A stretch of 64,000 nucleotides of DNA from Coriobacteriaceae bacterium (lineage in GTDB: Bacteria > Actinomycetota > Coriobacteriia > Coriobacteriales > Coriobacteriaceae). Position 1 is the stretch's first letter, and each line of letters starts with the position of its first letter. The stretch spans positions 315,947-379,946 of the forward strand of contig CABJEP010000001.1 in assembly GCA_902364645.1 (NCBI GenBank), read 5' to 3'. Position numbers and translations under genes: made by a program. The notes under the pieces are model-generated. The model was not told where the DNA came from, searched no databases, and worked only from the letters and a program-made list of their open reading frames with translations. This document shows positions 11,616 to 19,588 of this stretch, one piece after another.

Positions 11616-12129
11616 ATTCGTGCTGGCTGGTGCGATGCTCGTACTCCTCGGGGGTGATGACATCCTCGATGCGCAGGTTGACGCCCGCCACCTCAAGGCC
11701 GGTCATCGCGGCAAGACGCTCGGCGACACGTGCCTTGACATCGTCGAAGATCGCGGGCGCATAGGCGCCGTACTCGATGATGACGGAGATGTTGACGACC
11801 ACGCGATTGTCATCGGTGACCTCGACCGTCACGCCCTTGGTCAGATTCTCGGCACCAAACTGCTCCTGCACAAAGTGCATGAGGTTGCCCTTCATGCCCA
11901 GAACGTGCGGAACCTCGCGGGTGGCCATAGCAACGATCTTCTCGATCACGCCGTTGGAATAGGTGAGCGAGTCCTCGGACTCGTCCGCTTCCTCGTCGTC
12001 CTCATCCGTATCGGACTCGGCCTCGACGAGAGCCTCATTCTCGAGCGTCACATCCTCAGCTTCGGCGACGACCGCCTCGTTCTCCTCGAGCTCGGTATCG
12101 GCTACATCGACCTTCGTATTAAAAGCCAT
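11614..12129 (-). CDS. Asp23/Gls24 family envelope stress response protein
   Basis: A 171-aa protein. The N-terminal 55 residues are very acidic (ESDTDEDDEEADESED). The Asp23 domain follows, with SNGVIEKIVAMATREVPHVLGM and VVVNISVIIEYGAYAPAIF...VAERLAAMTGLEVAGVNLRI. Asp23-type proteins form a membrane-associated cell-envelope stress layer held by the anchor AmaP, encoded two genes upstream. The start has AAGGAGG. The acidic N-terminal extension is longer than in staphylococcal Asp23. Confidence 0.93.
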   Translation of the reverse strand: MAFNTKVDVADTELEENEAVVAEAEDVTLENEALVEAESDTDEDDEEADESEDSLTYSNGVIEKIVAMATREVPHVLGMKGNLMHFVQEQFGAENLTKGVTVEVTDDNRVVVNISVIIEYGAYAPAIFDDVKARVAERLAAMTGLEVAGVNLRIEDVITPEEYEHRTSQHE

Positions 12130-12173
12130 GGTTCCTCCTTATGCCTGCCGCGGATGCGACAGTCGAATACATA

Positions 12174-12551
12174 TTAGCGGCCGCTAAACAAACGGCCGAA
12201 GAAGTTGACGATCCCGTTCTCGCCGTCGCGAATTTGACCGATCACAGCGCCGATCAGCACGAAGAATGCAATGACGAGCGTGTCCCACAGGCCCAACGTG
12301 AGCACCAACACGGCGAGGATAAAGCCGGCGACGGCGCCGAGCGTGGTGTTGGGACGACGCACCGCATAGCTCCAGATGGCAGCGCCCGTACCCTTGATGA
12401 GACCCACAGCCTCGTCAAAATCCGCGGCTGCCGCTTCTTGTAACTCGGTTGCCTCTGCTTTGAAATCAACAGGTTCGCTCGCCGGCGTGGCGCTCTGGTC
12501 AATCGTCAGACGCGGCGTACGAGCGGTCTTATCTTGATTGGTATCACTCAC
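12174..12551 (-). CDS. Small DUF2273-like membrane protein of the asp23 operon
   Basis: About 125 aa. A soluble N-terminal half is followed by two hydrophobic helices (TTLGAVAGFILAVLVLTLGLWDTLVIAFFVLIGAVIG) and an amphipathic end (GIVNFFGRLFSGR). This layout and the position between amaP and asp23 match DUF2273 proteins. The GTG start is chosen because it has a perfect GGAGG upstream and overlaps the amaP stop by a few bases; the longer open frame is antisense shadow of amaP. Probably part of the envelope-stress membrane complex. Confidence 0.85.
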   Translation of the reverse strand: MSDTNQDKTARTPRLTIDQSATPASEPVDFKAEATELQEAAAADFDEAVGLIKGTGAAIWSYAVRRPNTTLGAVAGFILAVLVLTLGLWDTLVIAFFVLIGAVIGQIRDGENGIVNFFGRLFSGR

Positions 12552-13089
12552 CGGAAACCTCCACGGTCTGGACGGTAGTCTTGGACGGCAAAAAACGGAC
12601 GCGCGCGGTCGTACCCGGCGCGCCGAGCATGGTATCGCAGGCTTCTTCGATGCGCTGCTGCATCGCGGTAGCCAGAGATGCCACGTCCTTATCGTCAAGC
12701 GCGATAGCCTCGACCTTAAAACGGACGTGCGAATCGTCGGGGCCTTGGACGCGGGCCTCGACATGCTCGACCATCACGCGGTCGTCGCGCTCGGCAGCAA
12801 CCCTGGCGCACGAAGAAAGCGCCGCAAGGGTAACCTCGATATTGCGCTCCCCCGCCGGATGCACGCAGGACGGCTCGCGACGGGCGAACATCAGGCGGAA
12901 AAAGCTCAGCAGTACGCCAAACGCCACGACGCCGGCGCACGCCGTCACGACGATGCGCGGCATGGGGTCGCGCATCAGCAGCATAAAGCGATACGTATAC
13001 GGCCCCCAAAACTGGCAGACAAGCGTACCCAGCGCCACGATGGTGGCGGCAAGATACACGATCGCTAGGGCTCGTTTGAGTACGCGCAC
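12544..13089 (-). CDS. amaP: Alkaline shock response membrane anchor AmaP
   Basis: A 181-aa protein with two N-terminal transmembrane helices (about residues 8-30 and 45-65) and a cytosolic domain of about 115 residues that resembles an Asp23-like fold. The two-helix-plus-domain layout and the operon with DUF2273-like and Asp23 genes identify AmaP, which tethers Asp23 to the membrane. The start is GTG with GGGAG upstream. First gene of the three-gene operon. Confidence 0.85.
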   Translation of the reverse strand: MRVLKRALAIVYLAATIVALGTLVCQFWGPYTYRFMLLMRDPMPRIVVTACAGVVAFGVLLSFFRLMFARREPSCVHPAGERNIEVTLAALSSCARVAAERDDRVMVEHVEARVQGPDDSHVRFKVEAIALDDKDVASLATAMQQRIEEACDTMLGAPGTTARVRFLPSKTTVQTVEVSGE

Positions 13090-13143
13090 GCGGCGCTCCC
13101 TTCAAATCTCGGCTCTCGAAATGCAGAACGGTTCGCATCATTA

Positions 13144-13188
13144 TAAAAGAGCCGGGTCCGGTGCTCTACGCACGCGGATCCGGCTCAT
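13144..13188 (-). terminator. Terminator after the YebC-family gene
   Basis: On the minus strand GAGCCGGATCCG pairs with CGGACCCGGCTC, followed by TTTTAT. It lies about 70 bp past the stop. Confidence 0.85.
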
Positions 13189-13255
13189 CTATTCCACGAG
13201 GCTTGCATGCTCGCTTCATTATGCCCAGATATGCACGGCTTAACCCGTGCGGGCG

Positions 13256-14062
13256 CTACTCCTCCTCGAGGGCAGCGATGACCTCGTCGGTCATGTCCAT
13301 GGTGCTGTAAACATCCTGGACGTCGTCGAGCTCCTCAAGACGGTCGATGAGGCGCTGGACCTTCTTGGCGTCGGCGCCGGAGACCTCGGTCGGGGTGGTC
13401 GGGACCATGGTGGTCTCGGAGCCCTTGACCTGGACGCCCTGCTCCTCGAGCGCCTTGGAGACAGCCATGACCTCGTTGGCAGTAGTCCAGACAATCCACT
13501 CCTCGCCGGCATCCTCGTAGTCCTCGCCACCGGCCTCGGCGATGGCCATCATGAACTCATCCTCGTCACCGGCAGCACCGTTGGCGATCATGGTCTCCTT
13601 CTTGGCGTTCTCGTCCAGGATCTCCTTGGCGACGACGATCTGGCCCTTACGCTCAAACTGGAAGGCGACGGAGCCGGAGGTGCCCAGGTTGCCACCAGCG
13701 TGGGAGAAGGCGGAACGGACATCAGCGGCGGTACGGTTGCGGTTGTCGGTCAGGCAGTCGACGTAGACGGCGACACCGGCGGGACCGTAGCCCTCGTACA
13801 CGATGTTCTCGTAGACGGCGGCATCGGCACCCGAACCAAAAGCCTTGTCGATAGCGGACTTGATCTTGTCCTTAGGCATGGACTGAGCCTTGGCCTTGGC
13901 AACGGCAGCGGCGAGGCTGGCGTTGTTCTCGGGCAGCGGGTCACCGCCGAGACGGGCAGCAACGGTGATGTTGCGGCTGAGCTTGGAGAAGAGGGCGGAA
14001 CGCTTGGCGTCCTGCGCGCCCTTACGATGCTTGGTTGTGGCCCACTTAGAGTGTCCGGACAT
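13256..14062 (-). CDS. YebC/PmpR family (TACO1-like) protein
   Basis: A 268-aa protein starting MSGHSKWATTKHRKGAQDAKR, the hallmark of the family, with AAVAKAKAQSMPKDKI and YEGYGPAGVAVYVDCLTDNRNRTAADVRSAF in the middle. The family includes transcription regulators (PmpR/YebC) and, more recently, translation factors that relieve ribosome stalling on proline stretches. Either role is possible here. The Pro-Glu-rich protein at 8948-10234 is the kind of nascent chain a stalling-relief factor could serve, but that link is speculative. RBS AGGAGA. Confidence 0.95.
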   Translation of the reverse strand: MSGHSKWATTKHRKGAQDAKRSALFSKLSRNITVAARLGGDPLPENNASLAAAVAKAKAQSMPKDKIKSAIDKAFGSGADAAVYENIVYEGYGPAGVAVYVDCLTDNRNRTAADVRSAFSHAGGNLGTSGSVAFQFERKGQIVVAKEILDENAKKETMIANGAAGDEDEFMMAIAEAGGEDYEDAGEEWIVWTTANEVMAVSKALEEQGVQVKGSETTMVPTTPTEVSGADAKKVQRLIDRLEELDDVQDVYSTMDMTDEVIAALEEE

Positions 14063-14229
14063 ACGTGTCTCCTATCGGTTTCGACCTAAAGCCCAGCGCA
14101 GATGCTCGGGCAATATAAACAAACGTCGTTATGATATACCTACTGGCCTGCAAGATAAACCCCAAAATGAAGGCGTCGTGATGATGGCCCCTTTGGTGCA
14201 GCAAAGAAACCTGACCCCAATGCACCAGG
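14063..14229. other. Spacer upstream of the YebC-family gene
   Basis: No gene is visible. AT-rich TATATT and TATATC boxes on the minus strand (about 14110-14145) could be part of the promoter of the downstream gene. No regular hairpin seen. Confidence 0.3.
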
Positions 14230-16413
14230 TTAGGACCAGAGGAAGTCACTGCGGGTGACGGTGGCGCCGATGGCGAAGGGCATGCAGGCGATGACCGGAT
14301 ACAGGTAGCGCATGTAGGTCGAGCCGTTGCACGGACCAATCAGGCACACGGCGAGCACGCCCAACAGCGGCACCCAGATCGCCAGCGCACGCCATGAATG
14401 ACGACGCAGCAGGTAGACCACCACGGCGATCATAATCCACACATAGGTGGCCGAGCTCATGGTGAGCGAAATAAACGGGATGCGCTGCACCGCCACACGG
14501 TACAGATTGATCAGGTGGTCGCACCAGCGCACCACGTTGCTGTCAACCGGATGGAAGTCGAAGTACTTGAGGTTGTCGGGACGCGCCATGATCTCGGCAC
14601 TACGCGCCGTGCTGTAGACCCAGGCATCGCGCGCGCTCGGATAAAAGTAGCCGTAATAGTTATTGATGAGCGCCGAGATATAGCACTCGGGATCCTTTTT
14701 GAACATCTGCGCCCAGACCTCAAAATAGGCCTTGATGTCCTCCTGCGAGGCGTACTCGTTAAAGCAGTTCTTGACGGCATCCGACTTATCCGGGTTGTAA
14801 CGGCGGCCCAGATTCTCGTACTTGAGCACCCGGTCGATCACGGCGCGCTCCTCATCGGTCACCAAGCCGTCGCAAGGAGCCTCCACGATGGTGCCGTCCT
14901 CCTTTACCGTGGGGTTGACGCCCGAGTTGAGGCCGTCGTGCTTTTGGACGAAACGAGCCGTCTGTTGGAACGGAATCGAGAGGATTTCGCGCTTGGAACC
15001 AGGCGTGATGTCGTGCGCCGGCATAAAGACCTTGGTGAAGTACATATTAGAGGCAAGGCAGAGTGCAAGCACCGCGAGGACGCCAACCCAGCGGAAGCGC
15101 GGCGTGGCGCATGAGACCGCGGTGCCCGTCTGCTTAGCCGCACGACGGGCGACATGTACATCCCATGCGCAAAACGCCGCCGCAATCACGCAGGCCGCCA
15201 ACGGAAAGACCAGACCGCCATTGCGCAAAAACGTGGAACCCATGGCAGCCAGCGCAAGCAACAGCCAGTCGTGGCGCGCAAAGAGCACGGGCCTCTGTTC
15301 GCCCGCACGCTCGGCATTGGCATCACGACGGGGCAAGCCACATGCCACGAGCTTGACGGTCTGTACCAGCAGCACCAAAAACGCGTCGGCAAAGAGCACG
15401 TCTTTGGTGAGCAACGCCGCGTAGTTAGAGAACATCGGCATAAACGCAAAGAACAGCAGGATCGCACCGCGAACCGGCAGGCTCACGCCCAGTTTGCGCA
15501 GCGACGAAATGGAATAGGCCATGCAGGCAGCCGTGATGACAAATTGAGCGCAGGTATAGATGATGAGGCCCGCGTTAGCGCTGTTGAACAGCGAAAGCCC
15601 CAGTTGAACGCACGAGCCGATAATGGCCGTGTGCACTACGGGATGATGCCCGTTGAGCAGCACGTTGGGGTTGAGTAGGCGCAGGTAGTCGCTCGTGCCG
15701 TTGGGATAGTTGAACCACTGGCGAATCTGCGCACCCGTATCTCCCATAAAAAGGCCGGGCAGCGAAGCGATGAGCGTGGGCGCCCAGGCGATCATAAGCA
15801 CCAGGAAGGGCCCGGCAAAGGGATGGACCGAGAGCACGGCGTGAGCCACACGCCATATGCGGCCAAAGTGCGCCTCGGAAAACGGGATGCGTCGGGAGCT
15901 CAGCCAATCCAGACACTCAAAAGCCAGATAGAAGGCCACGATCGCTAGGAGCATCCAGCCCGCGCCGCCAATCCAGGCGCAGATGATGCGGGCCTTGTCG
16001 CCAAGAACAATCTCGGCCGAGTCGGTGAGGTCGTAGCTGCGGCCGAACACCATGCAGATGGCGAAAAACAGCGACGGCAGAATGATCGATGGACGCCAGG
16101 TGTCGCCACGGCCAAAGAACACGTAGCGAAACGGCAGCGTGAGCAGGCAGGCAAGCGCAAGCAGCATGACCGCGTCGGTATGGCCGGCAAACGAGAGGAG
16201 CACCTCGTAGCACACGTACAGCATGCCCGAGGCTTTGGGGTCAATCGCCAAGACTGCGTTGCTCGACACCGGGGCGGGATCGATGGAAAACGCCGTGGTC
16301 GCCAACAGCGCGAGCAGAAATGCGATGAGCGTCTGCTTGGCGGGGTAGCGCTTAAACCAGACGATGCGGGCCGCGTCGCGCGCAGCCGTTGTGGAGAGAT
16401 CGGAATCCTTCAC
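14230..16413 (-). CDS. Large multi-pass membrane protein (DUF6020-like)
   Basis: A 727-aa protein with around a dozen hydrophobic helices spread over its length. It has an Arg-rich cytosolic start and a large extracytoplasmic segment (about residues 480-620, containing SALINNYYGYFYPSARDAWVYST) before the last helices. The architecture resembles GT-C-fold glycosyltransferases and the DUF6020 family of Gram-positive bacteria: an NPNVLLNGHHPVVHT segment in a loop, then a C-terminal soluble part. No catalytic assignment is secure. The start appears to be GTG with a weak AAAGG upstream. Confidence 0.8.
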   Translation of the reverse strand: MKDSDLSTTAARDAARIVWFKRYPAKQTLIAFLLALLATTAFSIDPAPVSSNAVLAIDPKASGMLYVCYEVLLSFAGHTDAVMLLALACLLTLPFRYVFFGRGDTWRPSIILPSLFFAICMVFGRSYDLTDSAEIVLGDKARIICAWIGGAGWMLLAIVAFYLAFECLDWLSSRRIPFSEAHFGRIWRVAHAVLSVHPFAGPFLVLMIAWAPTLIASLPGLFMGDTGAQIRQWFNYPNGTSDYLRLLNPNVLLNGHHPVVHTAIIGSCVQLGLSLFNSANAGLIIYTCAQFVITAACMAYSISSLRKLGVSLPVRGAILLFFAFMPMFSNYAALLTKDVLFADAFLVLLVQTVKLVACGLPRRDANAERAGEQRPVLFARHDWLLLALAAMGSTFLRNGGLVFPLAACVIAAAFCAWDVHVARRAAKQTGTAVSCATPRFRWVGVLAVLALCLASNMYFTKVFMPAHDITPGSKREILSIPFQQTARFVQKHDGLNSGVNPTVKEDGTIVEAPCDGLVTDEERAVIDRVLKYENLGRRYNPDKSDAVKNCFNEYASQEDIKAYFEVWAQMFKKDPECYISALINNYYGYFYPSARDAWVYSTARSAEIMARPDNLKYFDFHPVDSNVVRWCDHLINLYRVAVQRIPFISLTMSSATYVWIMIAVVVYLLRRHSWRALAIWVPLLGVLAVCLIGPCNGSTYMRYLYPVIACMPFAIGATVTRSDFLWS

Positions 16414-16432
16414 AGTCCGAAAGCCTTTCTAG

Positions 16433-16488
16433 AAACCTGCCAAAAAGGGACAGGTTTATTTTGGCAGGTTTTATCTGGGGAAACGTTA
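16433..16488 (+). repeat. Dispersed palindromic repeat, copy 2
   Basis: Perfect AAACCTGCCAAAA / TTTTGGCAGGTTT arms around GGGACAGGTTTA, followed by TATCTGGGGAAACGTT. It lies just upstream of the GTG of the DUF6020-like gene, in the opposite orientation. Confidence 0.9.
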
Positions 16489-16507
16489 CGGTTCTGTCAT
16501 CATTGCC

Positions 16508-16560
16508 CAGCAAACCACCACAAAGGTGCCTGCCCCCTTTGTGGTCGTATGTGGTGGTTA
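16508..16560 (-). repeat. Inverted repeat (CCACCACA) at the lgt 3' end
   Basis: ACCACCACA...TGTGGTGGT arms with an inner CCACAAAGG/CCTTTGTGG pairing follow the lgt stop directly on the minus strand and could end that transcript. The block ACCACCACAAAGGTGCCTG recurs with one change at about 37303-37323. Confidence 0.7.
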
Positions 16561-17379
16561 AGCGTCGAGGTAGATGCGCTGGGGGCGATTGCGGTGTCGG
16601 GCGAAGATGATGAGCGCCAGGCCCGCAATAACGAGCGGAAGGCTCAGCAGCTGACCCATCGTGATGACGCCGCCCAGCAGATAGCCAAGCTGGGCGTCGG
16701 GCACGCGCACGAACTCGACGAGGAAGCGGACGATGCCGTAACCCATCACAAACACGCCCATAAACGTGCCCTGGGGCAGCAGCGGCTTTTTGCGGCTGAG
16801 CACCTGCAGAATGCAAAAGAGCACAATGCCCTCAAGAAATGCCTCGTAGAGCTGGGAGGGGTGACGCGACATATCGCCCGCGGTGCCACCGAAGACCACG
16901 CCCCAGGGCAGATCGGTCGGCTTGCCCCACAGCTCACCGTTGACAAAGTTGGCACAACGGCCCAGGCACAGGGCCAGCGGAGCGCCAATGACGGCAAGAT
17001 CGGCCAACGTCCATGCATCGAGCTTATACATGCGGCACACGATGATGCCGCCCAAGATGCCGCCGACCAGGCCACCGTGGAAGCTCATGCCGCCCTCGTT
17101 GGTGGCAAAGATCTCGAGCGGGTGCGCCCAGTAGTAGCCGTCGCCGTAAAAGATGACGTAGAACAGACGGGCGCCAATGATAAGGCCAAAGACCACGCCG
17201 ACCACGACACTCGTCAGGTCGTCAATCGTGATGCTAAAGCCCCAGCGACGCTGCGTGCGGTACATGACAACCGCCGTGAGCAGGGCACCGACCACATAGG
17301 CCAGACCATACCAGTAAATCGTGATGGGCCCCGCCGAAATCGCGACGGGATCAAGCATATGGTAGAAGTCGTTGAGCAT
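16558..17379 (-). CDS. lgt: Prolipoprotein diacylglyceryl transferase Lgt
   Basis: About 273 aa with seven hydrophobic helices. The Lgt signature is seen as GRCANFVNGELWG, preceded by MSFHGGLVGGI and followed by HPSQLYEAFLEG. Lgt transfers diacylglycerol from phosphatidylglycerol to the lipobox Cys of prelipoproteins in the membrane, and one such substrate (37463-38455) is in this window. The ATG chosen (MLNDFYHML) has GGAGGGT upstream; a 20-codon longer frame has no RBS. Confidence 0.96.
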   Translation of the reverse strand: MLNDFYHMLDPVAISAGPITIYWYGLAYVVGALLTAVVMYRTQRRWGFSITIDDLTSVVVGVVFGLIIGARLFYVIFYGDGYYWAHPLEIFATNEGGMSFHGGLVGGILGGIIVCRMYKLDAWTLADLAVIGAPLALCLGRCANFVNGELWGKPTDLPWGVVFGGTAGDMSRHPSQLYEAFLEGIVLFCILQVLSRKKPLLPQGTFMGVFVMGYGIVRFLVEFVRVPDAQLGYLLGGVITMGQLLSLPLVIAGLALIIFARHRNRPQRIYLDA

Positions 17380-17401
17380 GTCGACCCTCCTACTCCCTAC
17401 A

Positions 17402-17440
17402 TACAAATGCGGCCGCGGGCCTTGCGCTCGCAGCCGCATA
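17402..17440 (-). terminator. Terminator after the NifU-like gene
   Basis: On the minus strand ATGCGGC...GCCGCAT flanks a GC-rich centre and is followed by TTTGT. It separates the NifU-like gene from lgt. Confidence 0.6.
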
Positions 17441-17488
17441 TCTGGGCGTAACGTCTATGCGGAGCATGTCGTCCGCAGCTTTCGCATC

Positions 17489-17767
17489 TTAGAACGGCGC
17501 GTACTCGTCGTACAGGTCGTCGGTCTCGCCGGAAGCATTGACCTGCTCGACGCGGGTGACGCCGGGCACGTGCTCCTTCAGGATGCGCTCGATACCCATA
17601 GACAGGGTCAGCGAGCTCATGGGGCAGCCGGCGCAGGCGCCCTGTAGTTCCAACTTGACGACACCCTCGTCGTCGACGCCCACATACTCCATATCGCCGC
17701 CGTCGGCCTGCAGGTTGGGGCGAATCTCTTCAAGAACCTTCTTAAGCAGCTCTTCGTTAACAGCCAC
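17489..17767 (-). CDS. NifU C-terminal domain Fe-S scaffold protein
   Basis: A 92-aa protein consisting of a single NifU C-terminal (Nfu) domain: EEIRPNLQADGGDMEYVGV, then the cluster-binding CAGCPMSS (CxxC) and LTLSMGIERILKEHVPGV. It would bind and deliver Fe-S clusters in the cytosol. The start is GTG with AAAGGAG upstream. No other iron-sulfur assembly gene is adjacent. Confidence 0.94.
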   Translation of the reverse strand: MAVNEELLKKVLEEIRPNLQADGGDMEYVGVDDEGVVKLELQGACAGCPMSSLTLSMGIERILKEHVPGVTRVEQVNASGETDDLYDEYAPF

Positions 17768-17937
17768 AAGGGCTCCTTTCTCACAATAACGCGGGCACGC
17801 CCGCGGACAGGGGCTATGTTACTACAGCCATGTACCCGCTTAGGCGCCAGCCATGCGTGCGGACACGACTTTCACGAGCAGTCAATTTGGGACGGGGCTC
17901 TTTTGGCTGTTTTGCCGCCAGCTGGCGTTGGCACGCG

Positions 17938-18462
17938 CTACTGCCGAGCCTGTCCCCCGGTACCAATCTGGACATCGACGATGACCTGGCGGTAGCTGAT
18001 GCCGCAGGAGTCGAGAATGCGGCGGCTGATACGGCCGTCATCGGTGTCGGCATACTTATTGTCCAGGTAGACGACCTCGCCCACGCCCACCTGCGCCAGG
18101 ATCTTGGCGCAGTCGTGGCACGGGAACAGCGTGACGTAAACCGTGGAACCCTCGAGGTCCTTGAGCGAGCCACGGTAGTTGAGCACGGCGTTGGCCTCGG
18201 CATGGACCACGTAGTTGTGCTTGTCCTGCAGCGGGTCATCGCTCGTACCCCACGGGAAAAAGTCGTCGTTGAGCGCCGAGGGCGTGCCGTTGTAACCCAC
18301 CGAAAGGATGCGGTGGTTGGTGCTGGCGATGCACGCTCCCACCTGCGTGTTGGGGTCCTTGCTGCGGCGCTGCGCGGCGATGGCCACGCTCATAAAGAAC
18401 TCGTCCCAGCTAATAACGTCGCGGCGCTTGCCCGACGCGGTTTGATGAAGATCGTCCGACAT
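17938..18462 (-). CDS. Deoxycytidylate (dCMP) deaminase family protein
   Basis: About 174 aa with the zinc-dependent deaminase motifs HAEANAVLN and PCHDCAK, plus QVGACIAS and NGTPSALNDDFFPWG typical of the ComEB/dCMP deaminase group. It would convert dCMP to dUMP to feed dTMP synthesis. The chosen ATG (MSDDL) has a strong GGAGGTG RBS, better than the ATG 12 codons upstream. Between its stop and the next gene (17768-17937) only a short GCGGGCACGCCCGC hairpin is seen. Confidence 0.92.
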   Translation of the reverse strand: MSDDLHQTASGKRRDVISWDEFFMSVAIAAQRRSKDPNTQVGACIASTNHRILSVGYNGTPSALNDDFFPWGTSDDPLQDKHNYVVHAEANAVLNYRGSLKDLEGSTVYVTLFPCHDCAKILAQVGVGEVVYLDNKYADTDDGRISRRILDSCGISYRQVIVDVQIGTGGQARQ

Positions 18463-18544
18463 GGCAGACACCTCCGCAATCGCAATAGTTTGGCCCATTG
18501 TAGCAGGTGAAAGGTAGGGGCGCTTATCCCACCAGCCCCTCGCC

Positions 18545-19396
18545 CTACGCGCGGCGGGGCTTTTGGTTGATGCGGTAGAGCTCGGCGAGACCCCGCAACG
18601 TCAGCGCGTCGTCTACCGTCAGGCTATGGCCGACCAGCGCCGCAAGTGCCTCGGCATCGTCGCCGGTAATGACGATGGGCACATCGCCCTCCCCCGCAGC
18701 CTTGGTCGCGCGCATCTCGGCAAGCACCATGTCGAGCATTCCGTCGATGCGGGCTACCTCGCCCAAAACCACACCCGAGCGCATGGCCTCGCGCGTGTTG
18801 CGTCCGATGACGTGCGTTGGCGCCGAGGGCTCAACCTGGGGTAGGCGCGCTGCTGCCGCCGAAAGCGAACGGGCGCCGAGGGCCAGGCCTGGCGCGATAA
18901 CGCCGCCCACAAAGGTACCGTGCACGTCGATGACCTCGATATTGGTCGTCGTGCCCAGGTCAATCACGATGCACGGCGAGCCGTAGACGGCGCGGGCCGC
19001 CACGGCATCGGCGATGCGGTCGGGGCCGATCTCGGCCGGATCGTCGTAGTGCACGGGTATGCCGGTCTTAAGTCCCGGCCCCACGGTGAGCACGCGCCCC
19101 GTGCAGGTGCGGGAAAGTGCCGCCTTCCACGGGCGCTCGAGCGCCGGGACTACACAGCTCAGCACGGCCGCGGCGGGTGCAAGCACCCCGGGCACACCTG
19201 CATCGGCGGCGAGCGCGCCCATGACCTGCATAAGTCGCATGCGCGCTTCGTCGGCCGTAATGCTCGACGGCGTCGTGATCTCGCATGTCGCAAGCGGGCG
19301 CTCCTGCGCCGCGGCCGAATCCTCGGCAAACAGGCCAAAGCGAATGAACGTGTTGCCCACGTCGACCGTCAATATATATGCGCACCCATTAAGCAT
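18545..19396 (-). CDS. coaX: Type III pantothenate kinase CoaX
   Basis: About 283 aa of ASKHA fold: ILTVDVGNTFIRFGLF (phosphate 1), ETG-less AEIGPDRIADAVAA, and CIVIDLGTTTNIEVID (phosphate 2), followed by GGVIAPGLALGARSLSAAAARLP. It catalyses the first step of CoA synthesis and, unlike type I/II kinases, is not inhibited by CoA. The ATG with AAAGGAG upstream is chosen over an 18-codon longer frame. Confidence 0.95.
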   Translation of the reverse strand: MLNGCAYILTVDVGNTFIRFGLFAEDSAAAQERPLATCEITTPSSITADEARMRLMQVMGALAADAGVPGVLAPAAAVLSCVVPALERPWKAALSRTCTGRVLTVGPGLKTGIPVHYDDPAEIGPDRIADAVAARAVYGSPCIVIDLGTTTNIEVIDVHGTFVGGVIAPGLALGARSLSAAAARLPQVEPSAPTHVIGRNTREAMRSGVVLGEVARIDGMLDMVLAEMRATKAAGEGDVPIVITGDDAEALAALVGHSLTVDDALTLRGLAELYRINQKPRRA

Positions 19397-19588
19397 CGTC
19401 GGCGCTCCTTTCGTCTGCCCAGCAGTATATCGCCTACCTAAACCAGTCATCCCAAAATGACTAACTTGCGGCTATACTGGTGCGCGGTCGCGCGCGAGCT
19501 CACGCGGCGGCCCTTGGTAACCCGACTTCCCGCGCCGTATCCGTATCGGCGCTCCCGGGGGAAGCGGATATACGCAAAGGAGTTTTAT
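19397..19588. promoter_or_regulatory. Divergent intergenic region coaX / OPT transporter
   Basis: It contains TATACT at about 19484 on the plus strand, a possible -10 for the OPT gene without a convincing -35. A hairpin of CTTCCC..GCCG with CGGC..GGGAAG arms (about 19527-19564) lies just before the OPT ribosome binding site and could act in leader control. Confidence 0.4.

Noticed and set aside
12552-12764. Upstream extension of the DUF2273-like gene
   Set aside because: The extension overlaps amaP in another frame and the GTG at 12551 has a perfect GGAGG.
16352-16816. Short peptides such as KRDRFILAGFIWGN seen at several loci
   Set aside because: They are translations of the dispersed palindromic repeat, which has stop codons and frame changes between copies.
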